Origin: RGIG5579 sp045597125 | GTDB taxonomy: Bacteria > Bacillota > Clostridia > Oscillospirales > SIG627 | Length of the DNA stretch: 64,000 bases | Direction of reading: 5' to 3' | Assembly (NCBI GenBank): GCA_045597125.1 | Contig: JAZODR010000021.1 | Location: 1-64,000 of the forward strand | Shown: piece after piece, positions 48,436-57,129 of the stretch | How positions within the stretch are numbered: position 1 is the stretch's first letter | Layout: the number at the start of each line of letters is the position of its first letter | Notes under the pieces: generated by a model | The model's database searches: none | The model's input: only the letters and a program-made list of their open reading frames with translations | What the model was told of the DNA's origin: nothing | Made by a program: the position numbers and the translations under genes

Positions 48436-49656
48436 ATGAAAAAAAACATAGCTTTAACAGCACTGATTTTGGCTTTCGTGATGCTTCTGTCTTCTTGCGC
48501 ACAGGAAGCTGCAGAGCCTACTACCGAAGCCGGTCAGGAAACGGCATCCTTTCAAGGGCTGACCGATCAGGATCGAGAATATTTGAAAAACTATCTTTTA
48601 GACTATGAGGCAGGTAAAATAGAAGGAAAAATTCTTTTTGATTATGAGGATTTTACCAAATTTATAAAGCCTTTTACATACAAAGGTCTTACTTATCCCG
48701 AAGATTCGATGATTCGGGTAGAGGTTACCGATGAGGAAGTGGACGAGTATCTGACGCTGTTTTTCCTGGCGACACAGGTTTCCGATGAGCAGTATGAGAC
48801 TCTTTCCGAAGGCGTGGTACAGAAATACGATTTGACCGTCATTGATTTTCGCGGTGTGGTAGATGGTAAAGAATCGGAAAATGCCAGCGGAACCGATCAG
48901 GAGCTTATGATTGGAAGCGGTTCTTTTATTGATGGTTTTGAAAGCGGTCTTGTGGGAGCAAAAATCGGAGAAGAGGTTCGGCTTGATCTGAAATTTTCTC
49001 CTTATTACGGAGCAAAAGAGATGGCGGGGAAAGATGTTACCTTTTTTGTGACGGTGAAGAGTATTCAAAGGGCTGCCATTCCCGAGTTTTCGCTGGATGT
49101 AATCAATCAGTATCACGATACCGAGTTTAAGACGCTCGAGGAGACAAAGGCTTGGTTTAAGGAGGAACTTCAAGTACAGGCGAAACAAAATTCGTATTCT
49201 TCTTTATCTGCTTATTTGCAGGAAAAGATTCTTGCTGGTCTTGAGGTGATACAGTATCCTGATGATGAATTGGAGCATTTTTCTTCTTTGTATCTGCTTC
49301 GGCATGAAATGGCAAAAGCAGATGCCGATTGGGAGACATATTGCTCGGAAAATCTGGGAATTTCTTATGAACAGCTTCAGGAAGAGGCGCAAACGTATGC
49401 CAAAGAGCAGATAAAGCCTCTTTTAATGATGTACTATATTGAAAAGGAAGAAGGACTGTCTTGTACCACTGCTCAGCTTGGCGCTTTTATTGAAGGCTTT
49501 TATACATCGCAGAATACCGATGGTTATTATTCAAAGCTGGAGGATATGATCAAGGATTGCGCCGAGTTTTACGGTGCGGACTTTTTTGAGCAGCAGGTAA
49601 TCGGTGCTATGGCATCGGAAAAAATTATTGAATACGCAGTGAAAGAGGCTGTATGA
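48436..49656 (+). CDS. Secreted trigger-factor-like foldase, paralogue 1
   Basis: A 406-residue lipoprotein (lipobox SSC near residue 21) with a trigger-factor-like layout lacking the ribosome-binding N-terminus. A FKBP-like domain (about 95-205) keeps the motif GSGSFIDGFESGLVGAKIGE, and a helical TF C-domain follows (about 215-400). It is likely an extracellular peptidyl-prolyl isomerase or holdase for secreted proteins. It is first in a row of three paralogues. ATG 48436 follows GGAGAGCTG. Confidence 0.85.
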   Translation: MKKNIALTALILAFVMLLSSCAQEAAEPTTEAGQETASFQGLTDQDREYLKNYLLDYEAGKIEGKILFDYEDFTKFIKPFTYKGLTYPEDSMIRVEVTDEEVDEYLTLFFLATQVSDEQYETLSEGVVQKYDLTVIDFRGVVDGKESENASGTDQELMIGSGSFIDGFESGLVGAKIGEEVRLDLKFSPYYGAKEMAGKDVTFFVTVKSIQRAAIPEFSLDVINQYHDTEFKTLEETKAWFKEELQVQAKQNSYSSLSAYLQEKILAGLEVIQYPDDELEHFSSLYLLRHEMAKADADWETYCSENLGISYEQLQEEAQTYAKEQIKPLLMMYYIEKEEGLSCTTAQLGAFIEGFYTSQNTDGYYSKLEDMIKDCAEFYGADFFEQQVIGAMASEKIIEYAVKEAV

Positions 49657-50762
49657 GATATTTTAAAATGACTCTCGCTTTGCTTGTTGTTTTTGCTTGT
49701 GTGATGCTGGGTGCCGATCAATTGGTAAGCAAGGCCCCTATCCCCTCTGATTCCGCAGAGCCGGACGAGACGCAGGCATATCAATATGACTTTTCCGAAT
49801 ATTTGACAATGGGGGATATCACTGCAGTTCAAGCAGAGTTTGATGATCCTACGGTATGCACGGATAAGGAAGTGGATGCGGCGGTGTTTCAAATTCTTTT
49901 AAAGAATGCGAAATTTGAAGAAAAAAATCCGAAGCAGAGAGCGGAACGTTACAATCGGGTAACGGTAGATCTTGCGGTTTTGCAAAATGGTCAGGCGCTT
50001 TCTGATTATAGTCAGATAAATTACGAGATTGTTATCGGCTTGAGCACTGACGATGGACGAAATACAGTTTTGGGTGAAGCACTCATGGGCTCTGCCGTAG
50101 GGGAAGTGTGCACAGCGGATTATACCTATCCCGATGAAATTGGGGAAGGCGGTCTGAAAGGACAAAGCGTGGTGCTTTCCGCTACGGTGAAGAAAATCGA
50201 AAAGCAGATTATTCCTGAACTGATTGATACAACGGTGGCTGAGATTTCGGGTGATACCTTTGCAACGGTACAGGAATTTCGCGAGGCTGTACGGCAGGAT
50301 CTTTTGCGGGAAAAAGAGATGGCAAAGGCACAGGCGGTATGGCTTGTTATTAAGCGGGATGCTATCGTGCGCCGTTTCCCCGAGCGGGAACTGCAGGAAA
50401 CGATAGAAATGTTCAAGCAGAGTTATATCCAGCTTGCTGCGCGTTTTGAATTGAGTTTGGAGCAGCTGGTGACGGTCTATATGGAATCGGATATGGAAAC
50501 CTTTGAGGCGGATGCAAGAGAGTATGCCGAAGAAAAGGTAAAGAACGATATGATAATGACTCAATTGGTTCGATTGCAGAATATGACCTTGACCGATGAG
50601 GAGTACCTTGCGGGAGCGAAAGCGTATTTTGAAAAAGAAGAGAGCGATTTTGGCTCCTTTGAGGAGTTTTTGGAATATTACACCGAGGAAAATTTGCGTC
50701 GCGAGATTTTGTGGGACAAGGCCCTCAAGGCAGTAGTGGATCGCGCGGTGCGAATTGGATAA
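49653..50762 (+). CDS. Secreted trigger-factor-like protein, paralogue 2
   Basis: A 369-residue paralogue of the preceding protein. Its N-terminal hydrophobic segment (about 5-23) has a weaker cleavage context and no clear lipobox. The FKBP-like region aligns but has lost the GSGxFxxGFE motif (it reads LSTDDGRNTVLGEALMGSAV GE), so isomerase activity is doubtful while the helical C-domain is kept. Its ATG overlaps the stop of paralogue 1 (ATGA). A chaperone-only role is the simplest inference. Confidence 0.8.
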   Translation: MRYFKMTLALLVVFACVMLGADQLVSKAPIPSDSAEPDETQAYQYDFSEYLTMGDITAVQAEFDDPTVCTDKEVDAAVFQILLKNAKFEEKNPKQRAERYNRVTVDLAVLQNGQALSDYSQINYEIVIGLSTDDGRNTVLGEALMGSAVGEVCTADYTYPDEIGEGGLKGQSVVLSATVKKIEKQIIPELIDTTVAEISGDTFATVQEFREAVRQDLLREKEMAKAQAVWLVIKRDAIVRRFPERELQETIEMFKQSYIQLAARFELSLEQLVTVYMESDMETFEADAREYAEEKVKNDMIMTQLVRLQNMTLTDEEYLAGAKAYFEKEESDFGSFEEFLEYYTEENLRREILWDKALKAVVDRAVRIG

Positions 50763-50774
50763 GGAAGGTTTTTT

Positions 50775-51848
50775 ATGAAAAAATGGATTGGATTCGTTTC
50801 TCTTGTATTGGCATTGCTTCTGTTTTTGGGTGCTTGCGGTAAGGAAGACGGGATTCGTTATAACTACGATTTGGCAGAATATGTGGAGATTGGAGATGTT
50901 CACAACATTAAGGCTCCTTATGCAGATCCAAATGTTTGTACAGACTCTGAGATTGACTATGCCATTCATCAGATTATGCTCACTTACGCGGAATTTACCG
51001 CTAAAGAAGAGGACTCTGTAATTCAATTGTATGATAAAGCGGTAGTGGATTACAAAATTTTCCAAAACGGTCAGGAGATAGAGGAGTTCAGTCATTCCGA
51101 GTACGGGATTGTGGCGGGTTATGATGCCAACGGCGATCTTGATACGGCTCTTATAAAAGAACTTATGGGCAAAAAGGTGGGGGATACTTGCAAGGTGGAG
51201 TACACATTTCCCACTGACGTTTCTCTCGGTTCTTGGGCAGGTGCGACGGTAGAATGTCAAGGCACGGTGCTGGGTATTTATCGTGCTTCGGTTCCTGAGT
51301 GTACCGATGAATTTGTGCAAAGAATTGAAAAATTGCAGTTTACAACGGTGCAGGAATTCCGCGATCAGCTGAAACTTGATATTATGTCACAAAAACAGGA
51401 AGCGAAAAAACAGCTTGTTCTGGATGCTTTTATTTCAGGGGTTAAGGTGAAGAAGTATCCTGATGCGGAAGTAAAGGATTACGTAGAGGATTATATTACC
51501 GATTTAAAGACAATGGCAGACGAAATGCAAATGGAATATGTCGATTACTTAAAAGAGTATATGCAGGCTACTGAGGACCAGATCAATGATATTGCCTTAG
51601 AGGATGCCCGTCGCCGGGTGAAAAATGATATGGCTTGTATCCAGGCCTCCCGCATTCTGCAGGTGACATTTAGCCAAGAGGAATATAAAAAACGTTTGCA
51701 GGGATATTATGAGCAGGAGGCGGATAAATTTGCCTCTGCAGAAGAATTTGAGATTCATTATACCAGACCCTTTATGGAGGATTGTATCCGTTGGGATATT
51801 GCTTTTGAAGGGATGGTAGATAGTGCCGTTTCTACTTTGGAGCAATAA
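50775..51848 (+). CDS. Secreted trigger-factor-like lipoprotein, paralogue 3
   Basis: A 357-residue lipoprotein (lipobox LGAC, Cys21) and third paralogue. The opening after the signal, YNYDLAEYVEIGDVHNI, closely matches the YQYDFSEYLTMGDI of paralogue 2, so these two are the closest pair. The FKBP-like active-site motif is lost here too, while the C-terminal helical domain is intact. ATG 50775 follows AAGGAAGG. A terminator follows at 51848. Confidence 0.82.
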   Translation: MKKWIGFVSLVLALLLFLGACGKEDGIRYNYDLAEYVEIGDVHNIKAPYADPNVCTDSEIDYAIHQIMLTYAEFTAKEEDSVIQLYDKAVVDYKIFQNGQEIEEFSHSEYGIVAGYDANGDLDTALIKELMGKKVGDTCKVEYTFPTDVSLGSWAGATVECQGTVLGIYRASVPECTDEFVQRIEKLQFTTVQEFRDQLKLDIMSQKQEAKKQLVLDAFISGVKVKKYPDAEVKDYVEDYITDLKTMADEMQMEYVDYLKEYMQATEDQINDIALEDARRRVKNDMACIQASRILQVTFSQEEYKKRLQGYYEQEADKFASAEEFEIHYTRPFMEDCIRWDIAFEGMVDSAVSTLEQ

Positions 51849-51875
51849 AAAAGCCCCACGAAAGTGGGGCAAGGG
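51847..51875 (-). terminator. Terminator between the paralogue series and the LysR gene
   Basis: GCCCCAC and GTGGGGC pair around GAAA. The minus strand has a run of six T after the stem, serving the LysR gene. On the plus strand the tail is weaker. Confidence 0.85.
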
Positions 51876-51876
51876 A

Positions 51877-52752
51877 TTATAATTTTTCCTGACAAAGTGC
51901 CAAAAAGTTTTTAGTGGCTTTGGATTGAAAACTGTTTTTCATTGTTACTATGGCGCGCTGGGTAGTCAGCTCTCGACTGTCGATGATTTTATAGGCGAGT
52001 TTTTTGCGGCAGAAGGAAAGGCTGTTTTCGGGAACGATGGCAATTCCCAGACCCGCCTCTGCCCAGTTCAGATTCAAGGTGAGCTGCTTATTTCTTGCAC
52101 GGATATTGGGGCGGAATAATTCTTGCGCACACAACGTATTGAACATATCCTCGTAGCGACGGATGATAAGAATGGGTTTATCTTTCAGATCGTGAAGAGA
52201 AATTACCTGATCTTCTTTTTCAAAGGAGAATACCTCGGGATCGTACGCGCAGACCAGTCGTTCGTCGCTGATGTAAAATACGTCCATTTCGGGGCTGATG
52301 GGGCAGGGAGTGCTGACTACGCCAATATCTGCAGAGCCATTCTCCAGAAGATGGAGAATGTCCTCGGACTCTTTTTCCAGAATCTCGTAGGTAATCAGGG
52401 GATACTGCTTGGTAAAGAGCGGAATAATCTCTTGCAGTAAATTGATTTCTCCCGATTGAATGGTAGCAATTTTCAGACAGCCCAACTCTCCTGTGCAGGT
52501 GTCGGAAATCTCGCTGAGCATGGCATTTTCCAGAAGGATGATTTTTTTGGCTCGCTCATAAAACAGTTTTCCCGCATCGGTCAGCCGTTGGTGGCGGGAA
52601 TTACGCTCGATGAGAGTGGTATTCAATCCTTTTTCTAAAGCTTTCAGTTGATTGGAGAGGGCAGGCTGGGCAATAAAAAGCTTTTTGGACGCAGAGGTCA
52701 AGGAGCCTGAATCCACGATTTCCACAAAATTACGCAGGGTTTTAATATCCAT
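51877..52752 (-). CDS. LysR-family transcriptional regulator
   Basis: A 291-residue LysR-type regulator: N-terminal winged HTH (MDIKTLRNFVEIVDSGSLTS, then ALSNQLKALEKGLNTTLIER) and a two-lobed effector domain (from about 92). The HTH resembles that of Cbl/CysB- and aromatic-pathway regulators. It is divergent from the YitT gene across 124 bp, the usual position of a LysR target, so control of that gene is plausible. The effector is unknown. Confidence 0.92.
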   Translation of the reverse strand: MDIKTLRNFVEIVDSGSLTSASKKLFIAQPALSNQLKALEKGLNTTLIERNSRHQRLTDAGKLFYERAKKIILLENAMLSEISDTCTGELGCLKIATIQSGEINLLQEIIPLFTKQYPLITYEILEKESEDILHLLENGSADIGVVSTPCPISPEMDVFYISDERLVCAYDPEVFSFEKEDQVISLHDLKDKPILIIRRYEDMFNTLCAQELFRPNIRARNKQLTLNLNWAEAGLGIAIVPENSLSFCRKKLAYKIIDSRELTTQRAIVTMKNSFQSKATKNFLALCQEKL

Positions 52753-52876
52753 GATAATTACCTATTTCCTTTCGTTATAGGAAAAATGAAAAATATTAAA
52801 AATCATTATAGATTCAGTATATACTAAAAAATAAAAAAAATCAAGATAAATTTTAAATTTGGAGTGAGGCATCGAA

Positions 52877-53740
52877 ATGAGGCGAAAAAACATAATGGTT
52901 TCCTATGGGGTGATTTTGGCGATGGCGTGTTTGATGGCGCTGAATTATCGCATTTTGATCTTGGAAAACGCCTTTGCTCCGGCAGGGCTGAACGGCATAG
53001 CCACTATGATTCAGTATAAACTGAATTTCAGCGTAGGGTATATGAGTCTTTTGATTAACGTTCCTCTTTGCGTGGTTGCATTTTTCTTTGTGGATCGGGA
53101 TTATGCGATGAAAAGTCTTGCTTTTTCTGTTTCCTTTTCTTTGTTTTTGCTTTTGTTTCAATATGGTATTGATTTGGAGAATTTTGTGTATAAAACTTCC
53201 AGCAGCACTATTTTGGCTCCTCTGACGGCGGGTGTAATCAATGGTTTTATTTACGGGAATGTAATTCGCTCCAACGGTTCTACCGGCGGGACGGATATTG
53301 TAGCTGCTTGTGTTCACGAAAAGAAGCCGGAAATGAATTTGGTGTGGATTATTTTTGGCATGAATTGCGCGGTGGCGGGCGCTTCTTACTTTGTGTATGA
53401 TCATAAGCTTGAGCCTGTCATTTTGTGTATTCTTTATTCCTTTTTGACCAGCAAGGTCAGTGACTCTATTTTGCGCGGCGGTAAGGAGCAGCTGAAGTTT
53501 GAGATTATTACCAAGAGCCATGGGGAAATGAGTCGCGAGATTATGGAAAAGCTTCATCACGGCGTAACGGTCATACCTGCCAAGGGAATGTATTCGGGCT
53601 CGGATCTTAGCATGGTGGTTTGTATTATCAATAAGCATCAGATCGCAAAGCTTCGCACCATTATTGATTCTTACCCCGGTTCCTTTGCTAATGTAACTCA
53701 GGCAAATGAAATATTTGGTAATTTTAAGACTGTTAAATAA
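52877..53740 (+). CDS. YitT family membrane protein
   Basis: A 287-residue YitT-family protein with five or six membrane spans (up to about 195; NGSTGGTDIVA is the signature) and a C-terminal cytosolic DUF2179 domain (GVTVIPAKGMYSGSDLSMVV CII). Family members are widespread in Bacillota, with unclear roles in transport or spore development. GTGAGG precedes the ATG. The divergent LysR gene may regulate it. A perfect terminator follows, separating it from the capsid module. Confidence 0.92.
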   Translation: MRRKNIMVSYGVILAMACLMALNYRILILENAFAPAGLNGIATMIQYKLNFSVGYMSLLINVPLCVVAFFFVDRDYAMKSLAFSVSFSLFLLLFQYGIDLENFVYKTSSSTILAPLTAGVINGFIYGNVIRSNGSTGGTDIVAACVHEKKPEMNLVWIIFGMNCAVAGASYFVYDHKLEPVILCILYSFLTSKVSDSILRGGKEQLKFEIITKSHGEMSREIMEKLHHGVTVIPAKGMYSGSDLSMVVCIINKHQIAKLRTIIDSYPGSFANVTQANEIFGNFKTVK

Positions 53741-53770
53741 AGGGCTGAAAAACAGCCCTTTATTTTTTTT
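53739..53770 (+). terminator. Intrinsic terminator before the capsid module
   Basis: AAAGGGCTG and CAGCCCTTT pair perfectly around AAAAA, followed by TATTTTTTTT. Confidence 0.92.
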
Positions 53771-53804
53771 GTCATTGCGTGTCAGTACTCTTTTCGTGTA
53801 TCAT
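53770..53804 (+). promoter_or_regulatory. Promoter-like element of the capsid module
   Basis: TGTCATTGCGTGTCA (53770-53784) followed, 29 bp from its first base, by TATCAT (53799-53804), 30 bp before the portal gene. The upstream block is a 10-bp-spaced repeat of TGTCA. A nearly identical element with identical spacing precedes the small-terminase gene (63407-63441). The region at -35 is not a sigma-A consensus, which suggests an activator or alternative sigma factor. Confidence 0.55.
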
Positions 53805-53833
53805 CCGCTCAACGAAACAAACAAGGAGGCACT

Positions 53834-55411
53834 ATGAAGCAAACAGAAACGAAATTTCTCACAGAGGATTTCAAACTTTTGGAAAAGGGCAGGGAATATA
53901 ACCGAACCATTGCCCTGTACGATACAGTCAACCGCAATGAACGCTTTTATCGCGGCGACCAATGGCACGGCGTAGAAAAGGGGGATCTGCCTACACCGGT
54001 ATTCAACCTGTTTAAGCGTGTTATCAACTATTTCGTTTCCACGATTATGAGCCAGAAAATGTCGGTTCATTTTGCGGCGGAGGGAATGGAAATCTTTCAC
54101 GATAAAGAAAAGCGAATCCGTATTGAGGAGGCTTGCAGACTTCTGACCCGTTATGCCAATTATCGCTTTGATCGTGATAAGTTGGATGATCTCTTAACGC
54201 GAGGTCTTTTGGATGCTGCGGTGACGGGAGATATGTTTCTTTATGTGTATTGGGACCATGAGAAAAAGACAGCGCAGGGCTTTAAGGGAGATTTTGTAAC
54301 GACCCTTGTGGATAGTACTCAAGTCTTTTTCGGGGATGTAAACACTCCTGAGGTGGAGGCACAGCCTTATATTCTTTTGACGGGTAGGGAACTGGTTTCC
54401 AAACTGCGTCAAGAGGCATTGGAAAATGGAGCCACTGAGGAAGAAGTGGCAAAGATTGTTTCTGATCGTGATACCGAAAGCCAAAGCGGAGATTACGGAA
54501 AAATGGAGCTGGCGGATACAAAGGCAAGCTATGTAATTTGTATGTATAAAAAGGATGGCACTGTTCGATTCCGCAAAAGCTGCAAAGAGCTTGTGATCGT
54601 GCCGGAACGCGATACGGGTTTAAGCCTTTATCCTGTGGTTTTATTAAATTGGGAGCGTGTAAAAAATTCCTACCATGGTCAGGCGGCTGCAACCAATTTG
54701 GTGGATAACCAGCTTTACATTAACAAAGCCTTTGCTATGGTGATGAAGCATATGATGGATGTTTCTTTTTCAAAGGTAATTTATAACGCAAATATTATCG
54801 ATGAATGGACGGGTGAGATTGGTGAGGCGATAGCGGTAAACGGGCCTGTGGAACATGCCGCTGATCGTCTGGATCCCGGCAGTTTACAGGCAGGTTTTCT
54901 GGACATTATTCGAATGACTATGACCGTTACCAAGGAACTGATGGGAGCCACCGATGCGGCGCTGGGAAATGTTACGCCCGACAATACCAGTGCAATTATT
55001 GCTCTGCAGCAAAGCTCCGCCGTACCGCTGGAACTGCAGAAAAGGGCGCTCTATACGGCGGTAGAGCGTCTGGGTATGATTTGGCTGGATTTTATTCTGG
55101 GCTTTTACGACGAATCTCGTATTATGCTTTTCCGAGAGAAGGGAGAACTTCTGGGCGGAACCATTTCATCGCGGGAGATGAAGAATATTCTCTTCTCTTG
55201 TACCACACAGGCAGGCGCTTCCAGTCATTGGAGTGAAATTGCTCAGATTTCTACCTTGGACCGTCTTCTTACCTCGGGTAATATTCGATTCTCACAGTAT
55301 TTGGAGCGTATTCCCGACGGTTATATTTCGAAGCGTGAGGAACTTTTGGAAGAAGTAAAACAAGAAGAAGACGTGCTTGCTACCCAATCTGATTTTCCGG
55401 CAAACGCCTGA
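53834..55411 (+). CDS. Phage portal protein
   Basis: A 525-residue portal protein, the dodecameric ring through which DNA enters a phage head. It has the podovirus/P22-like portal layout: an N-terminal RFYRGDQWHG region, a central FNLFKRVINYFVSTIMSQ wing segment, a stem and crown region around NLVDNQLYINKAFAMVMKHM, and GNVTPDNTSAIIALQQSSAV. ATG 53834 follows AAGGAGGCACT. It is the first gene of a six-gene cassette and shows no decay. No large terminase gene precedes it; the neighbour is YitT. Confidence 0.88.
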   Translation: MKQTETKFLTEDFKLLEKGREYNRTIALYDTVNRNERFYRGDQWHGVEKGDLPTPVFNLFKRVINYFVSTIMSQKMSVHFAAEGMEIFHDKEKRIRIEEACRLLTRYANYRFDRDKLDDLLTRGLLDAAVTGDMFLYVYWDHEKKTAQGFKGDFVTTLVDSTQVFFGDVNTPEVEAQPYILLTGRELVSKLRQEALENGATEEEVAKIVSDRDTESQSGDYGKMELADTKASYVICMYKKDGTVRFRKSCKELVIVPERDTGLSLYPVVLLNWERVKNSYHGQAAATNLVDNQLYINKAFAMVMKHMMDVSFSKVIYNANIIDEWTGEIGEAIAVNGPVEHAADRLDPGSLQAGFLDIIRMTMTVTKELMGATDAALGNVTPDNTSAIIALQQSSAVPLELQKRALYTAVERLGMIWLDFILGFYDESRIMLFREKGELLGGTISSREMKNILFSCTTQAGASSHWSEIAQISTLDRLLTSGNIRFSQYLERIPDGYISKREELLEEVKQEEDVLATQSDFPANA

Positions 55412-55440
55412 AAATAAATGAATAAAAAAAGGAGGACATT

Positions 55441-55854
55441 ATGAAGAAGAAAAAGGAAAAAGAAGTACCTGTAGAACAGATGCTTCCCGCCCAAACTCCT
55501 GAATCCGAGGAAGCAGGAGTTTCTGCTGAGGACTGGATGGAGGAGGATATTGAACTCTTTCGCAGTTTATTTCCCGAGGTAAAGGGAGAGGACATCCCTC
55601 AGGAGGTATGGGACCGCGTAGAGCACGGCGAAAGTCTTGCGGCAAGCTATGCGCTCTATGCTGTACAGCAGTACCGAGAAGAGGAAAGAGTCAGCCGTAT
55701 CAATGAGGAAAACGGCAAAAAGGCACCGCCTCCCATCGAAGGAAGCTCTGCCGAAGGCGACTACTTTTCTCCGGAAGCGGTGAAGAGTATGAGCCGTAGC
55801 GAAATTCGCAAAAACTACAACAAAATTTTATCTTCCATGGAAAAATGGAACTAA
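55441..55854 (+). CDS. Scaffold-like acidic protein
   Basis: A 137-residue, highly acidic and helical protein with a basic start (KKKKEKEVP), an acidic middle (EDWMEEDIELFRSLFPEVKGE) and a C-terminal basic helix (SRSEIRKNYNKILSSMEKW). Placement between portal and coat genes and the helical, charged make-up match capsid scaffolding proteins, whose C-terminal helix binds coat protein. No sequence motif proves it. ATG 55441 follows AAAGGAGGACATT. Confidence 0.7.
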   Translation: MKKKKEKEVPVEQMLPAQTPESEEAGVSAEDWMEEDIELFRSLFPEVKGEDIPQEVWDRVEHGESLAASYALYAVQQYREEERVSRINEENGKKAPPPIEGSSAEGDYFSPEAVKSMSRSEIRKNYNKILSSMEKWN

Positions 55855-55874
55855 AAAAGAAAGGATGAAACATT

Positions 55875-56711
55875 ATGGCAATTCAAAATTTTATTCCCAC
55901 ACTTTGGAGTGAAACTCTTTATACGGAGCTGGAAAAGGACTATGTGGGTGTCCGACTTTGCTCCCGTGACTTTGAAGGAGAAATCCGTGGAGAGGGTGAC
56001 CGCGTTAAAATTTGCGGCGTAGGACCCGTAACCGTATTCGACTACCACAAAAACCAGGATATGCCTGCCGCAGAGGTGCTTTCCGATACGGAGAGAACCT
56101 TGGTTATCGATCAGGCAAAAGGCTTTAACTTCTTTCTGGATTCTATTGATCTTGCTCAGTCTAAAAAGGGCTTGATGCAGGCGGCAATGAAGGAGGCATC
56201 CGGTGCTCTTTCCGACGTGGCGGATCGCTACATTTACTCTTTGACCGATGAGAACGTAGCAGAGCTTGAGAATAGCGCAGCTACCAGCACCAACATTATC
56301 AGCACGATTGCAGAGGCAAGAAAAATGCTGATGGAAAACAATGTGCCCAATTCTGCCAAGGTATCTTTGGAGGTTTCCCCTGCCATCGAGCAGAAGCTGG
56401 TGCTTGCCAAGGTTCTTCGTTCTACCGACAACGTAGAGGCACTGGGCAGAGGATACATTGGCTCCTTTATGGGCTTTGATATTTATGTAACTAACAATAT
56501 TACCCCTAATGATGACGGTTCTTATCGTTGTATTGCCAGAACCGGAAGAGCGATTGCCTTTGCCGAGCAGGTATCTGCGGTAAAAGCCTACGAGCCTGAG
56601 CTTCGTCACGGTGACGCAGTAAAGGGTCTGCATCTGTACGGTGCTAAGATTATTTACCCCAAGGAAATGGTATTTTTGAACCTGACTCCTGGGGAAGAAG
56701 AAATGATCTGA
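55875..56711 (+). CDS. Major capsid (coat) protein
   Basis: A 278-residue coat protein that resembles HK97-fold/P22-like small coats. It opens MAIQNFIPTLWSETLYTELE, then has GDRVKICGVGPVTVFDY (E-loop side), ADRYIYSLTDENVAELE, the VPNSAKVSLEVSPAIEQKLV spine-helix region and IGSFMGFDIYVTNNI near the A-domain. ATG 55875 follows GAAAGGATGAAACATT. The gene is intact, and its codon use matches the chromosome. The coat would self-assemble with the scaffold-like protein. Confidence 0.87.
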   Translation: MAIQNFIPTLWSETLYTELEKDYVGVRLCSRDFEGEIRGEGDRVKICGVGPVTVFDYHKNQDMPAAEVLSDTERTLVIDQAKGFNFFLDSIDLAQSKKGLMQAAMKEASGALSDVADRYIYSLTDENVAELENSAATSTNIISTIAEARKMLMENNVPNSAKVSLEVSPAIEQKLVLAKVLRSTDNVEALGRGYIGSFMGFDIYVTNNITPNDDGSYRCIARTGRAIAFAEQVSAVKAYEPELRHGDAVKGLHLYGAKIIYPKEMVFLNLTPGEEEMI

Positions 56712-56742
56712 TTATTTTTGCATCAGGAAAGGGAGGAAGGAT

Positions 56743-57126
56743 ATGAAATGTGCTGAAGATATCTATCATAGAAGTCTTGCTCTCATGGGAGAAACACCGG
56801 GGGAAGAAAATCAGATTTTCAAGGAACGGGCAGTGCCTATTATCAATGTACTCCTGTCACAGCTTTTTGAACTGGAAATTGCGCTTAGGGGAGAGAAGTA
56901 TTCCGTAGAAACGGTCATTCCGCAAATTACTTCTCTGAAGGATGTTCTTTCCTTATGTGATCCGATTCTTTACACGGTAATTCCTTTGGGACTTGCGGGT
57001 TTTCTCCTGATGGAAGAAGAAATGGAGCGAGGAAGATTTTTCCTCCAGTTGTATCATACTGAGGTGGAGCTTTTGCAAGCCAGAAGTTTACGCGGTGTCC
57101 GTCATAAAATTACAAGGAGCGTGTAA
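56743..57126 (+). CDS. Head-tail connector-like protein
   Basis: A 127-residue helical protein (ECAEDIYHRSLALMGETPGE-like start, then AVPIINVLLSQLFELEIALR and GLAGFLLMEEEMERGRFFLQ). This matches small head-completion or connector proteins that sit under the portal. The call rests on position directly after the coat gene, helical content and length; no catalytic motif is expected. GGGAGGAAGG precedes ATG 56743, and only 3 bp separate it from the next gene. Confidence 0.65.
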   Translation: MKCAEDIYHRSLALMGETPGEENQIFKERAVPIINVLLSQLFELEIALRGEKYSVETVIPQITSLKDVLSLCDPILYTVIPLGLAGFLLMEEEMERGRFFLQLYHTEVELLQARSLRGVRHKITRSV

Positions 57127-57129
57127 GGT

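Noticed and set aside
49899..51320. A 473-codon minus-strand open frame opposite the trigger-factor-like genes
   Set aside because: It spans two real genes on the other strand with clean starts, signal peptides and overlaps. The antisense product has no recognisable domain.
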